This document shows, one piece after another, positions 44,801-56,800 of a stretch of DNA of 64,000 nucleotides. This DNA is from Strigamia acuminata (taxonomy: Eukaryota > Arthropoda > Chilopoda > Geophilomorpha > Linotaeniidae). Position 1 is the stretch's first letter. Each line of letters begins with the position of its first letter. The notes below the pieces were generated by a model. That model saw only the letters and a list, made by a program, of their open reading frames with translations. It was not told the origin of the DNA and made no database searches. Where the stretch lies: the NCBI GenBank assembly GCA_949358305.1, contig OX442315.1, forward strand, positions 34,560,427 through 34,624,426. Reading direction: 5' to 3'. The translations under genes and the position numbers were made by a program.

Positions 44801-47800
44801 GCGTGAAGATGAGATTTTCCACTCGCTGGATCAACCCAGTACGAGCGGACAAGTCAAGTCTAGCGGCCCTGCTAAGCGATTACAACCAGCAGAATCGCAA
44901 AATCAAATAAATGAGAATGAAATTCTCCGAGCTGATTTGTTGCGCGCTCAAGAAGAGCTTGCAGAAATGAAAGATCGTTTGCAAGCAAGAAATTATACTG
45001 ACCAATTGGTACAACCAGAAATGGCTGCGCCAACTGTTCCTATTTTGACTCCCGAAACAATAACAATTTCTGTTGTTTCAGAGTTAAGTAGCCAATCTGG
45101 ATTATCGAGTGATGACGACCAACGTTCGCGTCGTCGCCATCGCTCAAAAAGAAAACGTCCTTCAGATTCCGAGGAAAGGAGAGCTGATCGCAATCCACTT
45201 CCTGGTAATCGAAATCCTATTTTTCACAACAGTGACCGACTGCTGGGGATGGTAGACGATCGAAATAGACGGCATGAAACTGGTATTCATGTTACTAGCA
45301 CGATACCACTGGCTCAACAGCAAGACTCGTCGAAAAGAAGTCGACGAGACACGAATCCAGCACGCGAACCACCCGACGGACATGAAAGCCCGCCAGGTGG
45401 GGGTCAGTATAGAAGAAATCCACCAAATGGAGGAAATCCAGATGGACACGGAGATGGACCACCTGGAAGTGGACGTCGACCGCCAGACGATGACGGCGAC
45501 CCACCCGACCCACCTGAAACACCACATTTTAACACGCCTTCAAATTCACAATCTGATTCAAGGTCGGATTCTGATGTGAATGCGCAACAAGAACGCGATA
45601 ATCGACATCGATCTCATCGACGTCGACATCGAGGCCACTCTTCTCGGCGTAATACACATTATTACACTGCTGAAGAAATTGATCGATTATTAGCTGATCG
45701 TCGATCTTCCGATCGATCTGACGCTACTGCCGATAATGCTGATATTGCACTACGACAGAAAATTGCTCAATACACTGCCAACAACTGGACTCACGATCTA
45801 GTTGATGAAAGAACTATTAGATGGGATCACATCAAACCCGCTTTATTCGATGGAGAATGGGAAGCTGGATCCACTCTTTTAGATGAAGTTTTACGAATTT
45901 CAAGGTTGAATGGCATTGCATGTCACACTGCTTTGAAAAGAGTAGTACCTAAAGCTCTTATAGACCGAGCTGAGAAATGGTTTTATTCAAAACAATTTCA
46001 AAATTGGAATCACTTTGTAGAAGAATTCATGACTGAATACGGAGAGTCAAGTGAAGACTTACTACAAATGTGGGATAATCTGTCTCAAAATAAAGGCGAA
46101 AGTCTTCGCTCTTATTTAAGAAGGACTGAGGATTTATTGGTAACTCTCCCTTATACGATGGGAGACGCAGCCATTGATCGTCAATTCCGTCGTGGATTGA
46201 CTGATTACTCAAAAAATGTTCTACTTTCTGTACGAGCACCTTATCCGGGTGGTTTCGCTGAATTAGCCAAATTTATGCGAGCCAATCAGATAAGGATTGA
46301 TGAAAATTATAAAGCTTATCTACCAGCTGATGAAAAAGTTGCGTACGCTAAGCGACAGCAACGGAGAAAGGAGTTGGCAAAAGACACACGTTTTGCTAAC
46401 ACCCCTCTTTTGCAACCCCCAAAACGAGGAGATTTTTTGGCAGAGACTGCTAAGGAATCTAGAAAGGGATCGGATGGGAAAAATCCACATCCAACCCCTA
46501 AAGCTCACTTAGCCGAAGTGACAGATATGGAAGCTGCTTCTGAACCAGAGAAATCTGACTCGGAACCAGAAAGCGAGGCTGCAGCTGCTTTATTAGCCCG
46601 TAATAACGCAGTAGCTCGAAAATTTGGACCAAAGATGGCGCCTAAAAACGTTACTTTTGGTTCACCAAAGACAGACGCGCTCAGTAGATCGAAGTCGCCG
46701 ACCCCTAAAAAGGACGAAGCCAAACGCTTAAGTTCGCCTTCGCCAAAAGTCGCGAAATCGCCTGCTACTGACCCGTGTAATATTTGTAAAAAATTAGGAC
46801 ATTGGGCTAAAGAATGTCCTGACAGAAAATCGAGCAAAGACAAAATTTTGGAAGAGTTCGAAAAATCGATGAAATCAATCGGCGAACTTCTAAAAAACTT
46901 GTAAGCGCGCATCCAGACGGTCTAGTGGATGCGACGCCTACCGCCTCGGAAAATAAACTAACACCATCTCAAATTTTAGATGAATTTTTAAATACACAGA
47001 TTAAATTAGAATTAGAAAATAATTTAATGTTTCCAAAAATTGATGTTTCCAGTTTAAGGCTTGTGCTGCAAAATGAAAACATCACTGAAGAATTTTTTAA
47101 AGAAAAAGTTCAACAATTAAAAGTTAATTGGGAATCTAAAATAAAAGATGCTGTTACTTTACTAGATGAAAAAGCTAGGCCAACACCTGAAATTGTTGAA
47201 AGGTCAGATAAAATTGATTTACCTGGTCTTGACGATTGTATTGAAAAATTAATGGCTACAACGCTAGTCACTAATGATTTATTGGACGAATTACCATTAG
47301 ATCCGCCGATAGAAATTAAGCCACCGCGACGTTTTAAATGCAAATACGCGGACATACCAAACAGCAATGATTTGCCGACGATTCGATTGCAGACGGCAAA
47401 CGGTATGATAACAGGGATGTTAGACTCTGGAGCTAATCGAAGCTTCATGGCCTACTCCGTAGTAATTTCGCTGAAACTGGAAGATGAAATTCGACCAATT
47501 GGACCGGATGTGAGAGTTACGACTGCTTCAGAAGATGTAGTCCCCGAAGGAACTCTCCTACTTTCTTTTGCGTGGACACACGGGATGTTAAGTCATCCAT
47601 TCATAATTTTAAGAAATAAATATCCTATTGTTTTATTAGGATGTGATTTTATGAATCGACTCAACATACAACCAAATCCTAAGACAATGTCTTGGAATTT
47701 TGTCAAGTCTTTGAAAGAAGATTTACCTTTTGTTCCTCAAGCGATTCTTGATCGTTATCAAGAGTTCCTTGATCCACCTGAAGAAATAATGAGACGCGAC

Positions 47801-50800
47801 TTTATTAAAGCCAATCACATGAAAGCTGGCTCTGCCACTGCATGTCAAGCTAAAGTTGCCGATGAAGAAAATATAGTACAAAGACTTGTTAGCGACGCTA
47901 ATTTGTCAATGGAAAATAATTTAATGCTTGAAAAAGTATTAAAGAAACATGAAAAGATTTTATCACGCCGACCAGGTAGAACACACCTCGTTAGGCATGA
48001 AATTAAACTGGACACTAAAGTTCCTATTAGAGTTCCGTTTAAAAGCGTAAATCCACAAAAACGCGAAATTATCCGTCAAATCTGTCAAGACATGTTGGAT
48101 AATGGGTATGTTGAACAAGCCACTGGAGACTATGGAATGCGAATAGTTCTAGTGATGCGTCCGGATTGTGATCCGAGACTCTGCATTGATTTTAGACCAC
48201 TCAATGCACATACATTATACGATCCTCCTCAAATGCCAAGCATTGAGGAAATCTTGCGAGAACTCGGAAGGTTTGAATGGGTCACAACAATAGATTTGTC
48301 AAAAGGCTATTGGCAGATAGAGGTTCATCCGAACGACCGTGCTAAAACTGCGTTTTGGAGCCCTTTGGGTCGACTACAATTTCGAGTCATGCCCTTTGGC
48401 CTCGTAAATGCGCCGTCAACTTTTCAAAAGTTGATAGAAAAAATTTTGGGGGATGCCTATCGAAAATTCGCATGGGCATACCTCGATGATATAATTATTA
48501 TATCAAAAAATTTTGAAGAACACATGATTCATCTGGAAGAAATTCTGAATAAACTTGAAAATGCAAATCTTCATGTTCATCCAGAAAAATCAAAATTTGG
48601 CAGAAAAGAATTAACTTTTCTTGGTTACAAGTTAAGTGTTCAAGGAGTTAGTGTCGACCCTAAAAAAGTCGCCGCCATTAAAGAAATGCCAGCTCCTTCA
48701 AATTTGAAAGAGTTGCAAAGATTTTTGGGAATGGTGAACTTTTTTCACAGATTACTCAAGAATCTAGCAGTCATGACGGAACCTCTACGTCCTTTACTCA
48801 AAAAGGATGTGGAATTTATTTGGTCAGAAATTCATCAAGAAGCTTTTGATCAAATAAAAGATGCTTTAACAAATGCAGAAACAATGGCCATGCCTGATTT
48901 GACAGAACCATTTATTGTGCATACCGACGCTAGCAGGAAAGGACTAGGCGCCGCGCTTATGCAAATGAGGGAAATCGATGATCAAAATATCGAAGTGCCT
49001 TGTGTTTATGCCAGCAGAAGTTTGCAACCTGCTGAGATAAATTACAGCGCCACAGAATTAGAATGCCTAGCGGTAATCTGGGCATTACGTAAATTTCGAC
49101 ATTATTTGGAATTTACCACATTCGTAGTTAGAACTGACCATCAAGCATTAAAATGGTTGATGCAGTTAGACGAACCTGCCGGAAGGTTAGCACGTTGGCA
49201 AATGGAGCTGATGCGCTATTCTTTCGAAATTCAATACATTAAAGGTCCACTAAATGTTTTAGCGGATGCTTTATCGAGATCACCGATTGACAAACCGGAA
49301 AATCCTGAAGATGATGGAGATAACGACGAATTATTATCTTACTGTCCATCACCTCAACGAAATTGGAAAATGGGAAAATTTCATGAGCTTCCTGTCTCCA
49401 CATTAGAGGAAAAGGAAGATCACGAATTCGTCAATTATTGGACTAAAATTTATGACTCCTCTGAAGAATCAGATGACGTCATAAGAATGCAAATTTCAAG
49501 AAAATTCCAAGTTCCTTCGTCAAATGTTTTAATAAAAGCATTTGTCGCCAAAATTGTAGAACGTCTTGATTGTGAACCTCCCACAAGGGAAGACATAATT
49601 AAGGCGCAAAAAGAAGATAAAGTTTGCCAATTGATGCGTAATTTTTTAAATTGTAATCAATTCCCGCCTGACGTCACAACGCGACTCCAGAGGAAACAAT
49701 ATAGAAAACACGCAACCACCTTCTTAATTGAAGATGACTTATTAATGCAATTTCATCCCACAATGTCTGATGAATTGGGGGAGGATGGGAGAGCACTCAA
49801 AGTTTTTGTACCTCAGACATTGAAGTATAAAATTATTTGGCTAATGCATGGCCACCCACTTTCTGGCCACCCAGGAATTGCAAGGACTCTTTATCGAGCA
49901 CGCCGAATTTATACCTGGAAAGGCATGAAATCGGACATTACAAGATTCATTCGACATTGCGAGCGTTGTCAAGCTTGCAAACCTCGAACGAAAGGACAAA
50001 TTGAAGCAGCGCAAATGGGTCCTTACAGCCCATTTGACTGTCTAAGTGTTGATTTGACCGGCCCGAAACCTCGGACGCGCAAAAACAACACACATATTTT
50101 AGTCATACTTGACGTGGCAACTCATTGGCCAGAATTATATCCAATGTGTAACCCTACTGCAGGAAAAGTGGCAAACTGCATTTATCACCTTTCCATGAGC
50201 ATGGGATTCCCTCGTAAAATTATTTCTGACAACGGCCCGCAATTTCGTGCCCAAGTCTTTAAAAAATTTTGTGAAAAGTTCAAGATGGTTCCAACACCAA
50301 CTTCAACATATCACCCACAAGCTAACCCGGTTGAAAGGGTTAACCGTGACATCAAATATTTGGTTGCAATTTATTCATCTGTTCATTCCAAATGGGACGA
50401 ATATTTGCGTGAATTTGCATTTAGTTTGAGAACTACGGTGACGAGAGGAAGAGACTTCTCTCCCGCATTTCTTAACTTTTTTCGCGAACTCAGAGTACCT
50501 TGGGATCCAAGAATACCTGAAGGAATTTTGGTTGTAGATCCAAAAAACCCACATTTATACGTGCAAAAATTAGAAGCCGTTATCGCCGAAACATATCAGC
50601 ACATGATGTCACACGTGTTAGATTTGCGTAGACGAGTTAATCTTAAAAAAGAAGGTGAGAAGTTCTCCAATTTTAAATTAAACGATTTAGTTTGGAGAGA
50701 TTCTCATGTTTTGTCGAGCGCTGCCCGCGGCATTGCAGCTGGCATCGCTGATAAAAGAACAGGACCATATGTAATAACCAAAGTATTACAGGGAGGATCC

Positions 50801-53800
50801 GTAGAATTGAGAAAGCTAGAAAATAACGAAATATTTCCAGCTGTCCATTCATCTGAATTAACTCCGTATTTCCCGAGTTTCGATCAGGAAGTATGGTTAG
50901 AAGGCGAAGAAGTCGGTCAAAAGACTGAAAATATAATTAATACGTTAGATGACGATGAATTAAAGAAAATACCTGTCGATAATTCGTCCAAACCACAAAT
51001 GGAGTCAGACCTCGTGAATAACGACGTTGAACTTCGTGACAGTTTCAAAAAGCTTGAAATTGCTAAAAAATTAAATAAAAAGGTGTTTTTAGAAAAGAAA
51101 CAAAAAACATCTGAAATAAAAGACTCATCTGACTCAGTCTCCGATGACAATGAAGACGGCGATTTAAATACAATAAATCCCTCGCCGACAAAGAGATATA
51201 ATCTTCGGACTCGTAAACCGAGAGGAAAAAACAACATGTGTCTTCTCCCCTCGATAACCTCGAGATCCAGGGATCAGCCGTATGACGTAAGGAGCAATTC
51301 CTCAAGCCATACTCAAACCAATCAAACAGTAAGATTGGATGACGTCGCTAACAGCGACGTTACCCAAACGTAACTTCCGGTATTTGAACTGATCACTTCG
51401 CGTCTGAGTTCACTTCGATCTCACACGTGTGCTAAGTGCTCATCTCCGAAAAACCAAAAGCGAAACAACTGGATAAATTCTCCCGAATCTTCAATTGTAA
51501 GTAGTTTTTTCTTTGGAATTTTCCAAAGAAAAACTAATAAATTAATTTTCGTTTTTTCTTTTCCATTTGAATTAGTCGTTCAAATGGAAGGAGAGGAACC
51601 GAAAGAAGGAAGCGAAGCCGGCGCCAACAGCCTCGAATTAGAAACAAATTCGACGCTGCTTGGTTCCGCAAACACTTCGAATACATCCGTGGATGTCACC
51701 GAAGAGTTCGCCGAAGCTCAAGCCGAAGCTCAAGCCGCTCTGGCCGACGCTGCTGCCCGTTTGCCAGTCACGCCGCCCCGACCACAACTTCGAGGAGGCC
51801 TATTCGCCGATCCAAACGGCGAAACTCGTGCACAGAGACACGACCGGGTAAATAATTTAAAATAAAATTACCTTTCAGTCATGAAAAGTAATTAAAAGTG
51901 CATTTTCACTCCGAAAAAGCGAAAAAGTTCGTTGGTAACGCCTTCGCAAGAAGGCGCCGCCATTATTATCATCAGATGGCGCTGTGTCTCATTTTTGAGG
52001 CGTTGCTACGGTAACGCTCCAAACACTGAAACATAGCCGTTGGAAACAACGTTTTTCACGATTTTTCAAATATTTTGAAAAATTTAATGAATCTAAACTG
52101 TCGAATGAAATCTCACCCGTGATTTTATTCACTGAAAATTCGGAAATAATTATTTTACACGAAAAAATGGATTTTAATTATTTCTTCGAATATTTTACAG
52201 ATCATCCAGCTTCGGGAGACGCATCTCGAACTGCACCCCGATGTTCCGACCGCTCCTGGAGTCTGGCGACATGCATTGCCGCCAGAAATCATAAAGTCTA
52301 AAGGAAGACTGACGTTTTGGGCGGCCCGACACAAGTTCTCAAAAGCCTTAAACAAGCGATGGGGAACGAAGTTTCGGATCGCCTATTTAATCGATGGATT
52401 CGGTCATCGCGACGCCCTCGAGTGGGCGATGAAGCGCGATACCTTCGGACCACTGCGAAACGTGTTGCTTGACTTCGCCTTCACAGTGATCGCTCAAGAA
52501 ACGCGAGACCATCGCCGCTACTTCAACGCTCCTGCGTGGGAGCGTCGACAGATTTTGGAGGACATCTTCCAACGTCTTGACCAAACCAAGGCCGAGGTTG
52601 TACGCCTCTACCACGAATCTTTCCGTGTAACAACGGACGGAAAGAAACGTTGGGTGCCGACATGCCAGTCGGAGATGCATCAACTAGCCATGGGCGGATG
52701 TTTCCATGCAGATTTCGTGCCAAACCCGTATCTAGAGCCTGAGCCCCGGGTACAGGTCGCTTCCACCATCCACGTGGTGCCACCGCGCTCCACGTCGAGG
52801 TCACGATCATCGAGGTCGCCCTACAGTGGCCGTCGCTCCTCCCCAACACAGTCGTCGGGGGAAGGCGCCATTGGAGGATTACCTCCACTCCAAAAGGCTC
52901 GTCATCGCTCACATCACCGACGCGAGCCGACGCCGCCGAAAAGACATTCGAAGTCCGTGTCGAGACCCACATCCCGAAGCCGACCTCGAGTGCAATCGCG
53001 TCAATCTTCCACGAGGAGTTCACTCTCGTCGCGTGAAGAACGATCCAACGCTTCACAGCTTACCGCTTCCTCCTCCGGCCGGATTGACTGGTCGGACGAG
53101 ATAGCAAAGGAAGACCAACGCATCGCCGCATTGCAAGCCGGTCAGGGAGACGTCAACACCTCTTTGCCGTTCGCTTGCCGTCCAGTCACCAGCGACATGC
53201 GACCAGACCCATCGGTGCCCGTGCCACAAGTGACATCGGTCATCCGTTTTGAGGGATACATCTCTCAAGAACCGTTCCCAGCACAGGAATGCGCTGATCT
53301 CTGGAGGCGATTCTCATCGTTTCCCGAGACAGCCCAAGCAATGTACCTCGCGCATCTGGACGAATACCAACTCGCTCAGATCCGCGAAGGTGAGAAGGAA
53401 TGGCAATGGCTTGCCAGAGAGCTTGCGTCGTGCAAATCCGACAAGCAACTGCAACGGACTCTGCAGAGGATGAACAGGAAATTGTCGGAGGGACTTCTTC
53501 GAATCCTGTTCCAGGGAGTCTTTCCCGACCCACAGATTGCTCTAGCGGCCGCCACTCGATTGTGGACCGTGCCGTTAGGGCTTCCACGAGCCTTGCTGGA
53601 CGATTGGGAGTCAGTTCGCCCCGACCCTCCAACGATGCTCGCCGAATTAACGCAACAAGCCGAGGCGACTGGCGAAACTCCGGCTGGATCCGCCATTCGA
53701 CTACGGCAGGAATGGACCACGCTGAAGCAGCGACGCGCAGCGGAACGAGCTACCGCCCGTCCCGCTGGCGCACCACCGTCATCCGCAGCTCCACTCCACG

Positions 53801-56800
53801 CTGCCATCACGGCAACGCCGAGTGTTTCCCGTGCAACCGAGGCACCGAGTTGCAACATCTCGTCTCCGATGGAATGGCTCGACAGCGACGATCGCGAGTT
53901 CGTCGTGCCTGTGGCCTGCGGTGCCAGACCAAAGACGCGCACCCCGACTTTGCGCAGATCCAGATCCCTCTCGATCTGCAAGAAGTCGCCGCCACCGCCG
54001 CCTCCTCCAAAGGATTCGCCGCCAAGAGATAGGGGATCGAGTATGGCCACCCACCTCACCGCCTATCAACGTTTGCGCTCATTATACGCTTTTTGCTACA
54101 TAACGAGCGCGACGAAAACGATTCTCCAGAACAGCGAGGATTTATGCAACCGAGTCCTCGCGTGGCTGGAAAACCACATCAAGGAACAGCAGCCGTGGAT
54201 CCTGCATCAACGCCTGGTGTTCGCTCGAATTACGCCTCAAGACCCGCAGGAGTATTTCGAGATGGGTTTTGGACGAAGGGATGGTGTGGACCGCATCAAG
54301 CAAGTGTGGCTCCACATCAACCCTGGCTTCCGGTCAGGACCAAACGCCGGCCGACCTTTGTGCACCGTCACAGAGCACAAAGATCCAAACGATCATTCGA
54401 CGGACATGTTGCCTAAATAATTAGGGAACACGCCCGTTCATTAAAAATAATTCCGTTCTTATTTTTACACTGTAATAAAAAAGAATAAATATATATCCTG
54501 TTCCATTTTACTTTGAAACCTTGTGTATTTATTCCTATACTTACTTGTCTCTTTTTGGAAAAGAATAAGATTCTTTCTTAAAAGGGGGGGAAGTGTGGTG
54601 ACCTCAAATATTCCTATTTGAGTGCGCACCATATTTCCAAATTGTCTTATAAACATATTCAACAAGCTTATATGTTTTGTTTCAATGTAAATTGAAATAA
54701 AACATACATTAATAAAATATAAAACAAGACATAATATTACCCAAATAATATTGTGTTTTGCAACAAGTTTTGGCCCAGCAACAGCGTCAACCAATCGCGC
54801 TGCAGCGTGCATTGCTTTGATGATGCTGCTAGGCGTGTGCCTGGGCGGAACATCCCTTCCCCTCGCGCGTGCCCGGCTCAATTGTTGCACACGACCCGAA
54901 GGCGGCCGTGTGTGATCTTTGTGCAACTCGTCATCTGCGCAGCTTTTCTGAGCAGATTTAGAAGTGAGCCAAACGGTTTTGGCCCACTCTTCCCGCATTC
55001 TTGATCTTGCTTCCAAACCATTCACATCTGTGTCAAACTTATGCCCAAACTCGCTAAGTGTGATCTGTGATATCTGGAAGAATCGAGTTTCATCACTGGT
55101 CTGTACCCACTGTACGGAATAGCAACTTTCTAGCTTGAATTACTACACATAATTTAAGCCATTTCTGTGTGAAACTAACATCGAGTTTACTCTGTTAGTT
55201 TGAAGGCTTTGTGTCGAGTTTAACTCCACAAAGCGAGTTGTGTAAAGACCGATTGTTACGTCGAGCTTGCTCCGTAATAATCGAACCGCTGTGTGCAAGA
55301 CGTGTTCTCGTGTCGAGCGTGCTCCACGAGGATTTTAGTACATTTTAGCAAAGTATTTTAGCGTCGAGTTTACTCCGCTAAAATCCCGCGCTCACACGAC
55401 GCCATCGACGCCATCTTGGAGCCAACGGTCAACTGTGAGTGTAGATATTGAAGAAGAAGCCAGATCGACCCCAAACATTATTATTTCATTTCAAATATAC
55501 CTCCTTTGTATTTTGAACAATTAAAACTATCTAATTTTTCCTTTACTCTGTGTAAAATCATTCCCCTAGACAAACATTTGGCCACAGAGTAGAAGTCCTG
55601 TACGGCATCTCACCGACGATTGCCTATTGAATTTATATAATTTAATAAGTAAAAACCCGGATCGCCGCAAAATGTGGACAAAATAACTGTCGCATTCAGC
55701 ATGCTGCTGAAACTAGAATGAGTAATTCCAATTTTTGCCACAAGGGTGAATGTAGAAGTCTATATTGTGTAAGGTGAGTGATAAGCTGTATTACGTAGAG
55801 ATGAAGGCAGCCTGTCAGTTGCAGCCAGTTATGTGTGATCCCTAAAAAAAGTAGACTTGATCAATCCCTCTGGCGGTTACAATTGTAACTAGACACTCTC
55901 AATTTCAGTAGCAAGTTGGGCATGACTAGGCAACAACAATTTTGATGGCCAGAATTGTACATCTTATATTCTATATGAAAATAAAAAATGGATAACAAAA
56001 ACTGTTATAAACCATTACACATACAATAAAAAAACTGTTAAAAATCGTTAAATTCTTAAAATCAATACAAAAAAAATCGATTCCTACTGTTCAGATAACT
56101 GGTCCTTAGCTCGTCGGATAATCAGCATTCGACTGTACTTGTATAGAGTTCATAAAACGCGTATACAGTATTTCAATTGATTGTGTCCAAATGATCTAAA
56201 GAAGTCTAGTTGTCTAGCTTAGTGTATTGTCTATAGCTTCATGTAAATATGATAATTAAGTGCTACCATGGTTTCAATTTATCTACCAACTTTTAGATTA
56301 TTGGATTGGTGCAGAAGCTTATACAATGAAATTCCAGCAGAAAGAGATGGTATATTGGAGGTGGAACAACACTGGAATCGACATAGCATACGAAAATTGG
56401 TGTCCAAACCAACCTCTATCAAAAGATCGTCCTTGTTCATATATTAATGTCACGGAAATAAAAGCATGCTGGATGCATTCAAATTGTATGAAAACAAATG
56501 GCGTTACAAGTTACATTTGTGAAGACAAAATGAATCACACGGTTGATTACGATGTTGTAATATATAAAAAAAATGAATACTTTGTGTACAATAAAAACCA
56601 CAAAAAACTAAGCTGGTATGATGCCAGAGATGAGTGTCAGCACCACAATAAAGACTTGCTAACACTCGACAGCAATGAAAAAATCGACTTTTTCAACAGA
56701 ATATTTCTCACTAAGAACATGAGTAAGTTATTAATTTTGATAAATCATTAGGTGCATTCAAAGTTAAAATCCAAATTTGACTTATCATAATCTGAATTCT

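Larger units (their letters stand above)
42841..55669 (+). mobile_element. Complete Ty3/gypsy LTR retrotransposon (element 2), 12,829 bp
   Basis: Two 1076-bp LTRs (42841-43916, 54594-55669) differ at only three positions that I could see. AAAT flanks both ends (42837-42840, 55670-55673). The primer-binding site (43919-43936) fits a proline tRNA and a purine tract (54580-54593) abuts the 3' LTR. gag, pol and a spliced ORF3 are all open. The gene B duplicate shows the site without the element (ACAATTGTGGAC near 27303). All of this points to a very recent and possibly active element. Confidence 0.95.

Noticed and set aside
52523-54059. Several ORFs of 100-230 codons in other frames of ORF3 exon 2
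   Set aside because: The region is GC-rich and Arg/Ser/Pro-coding, which suppresses stops in all frames; only the frame joined to exon 1 continues through both exons.
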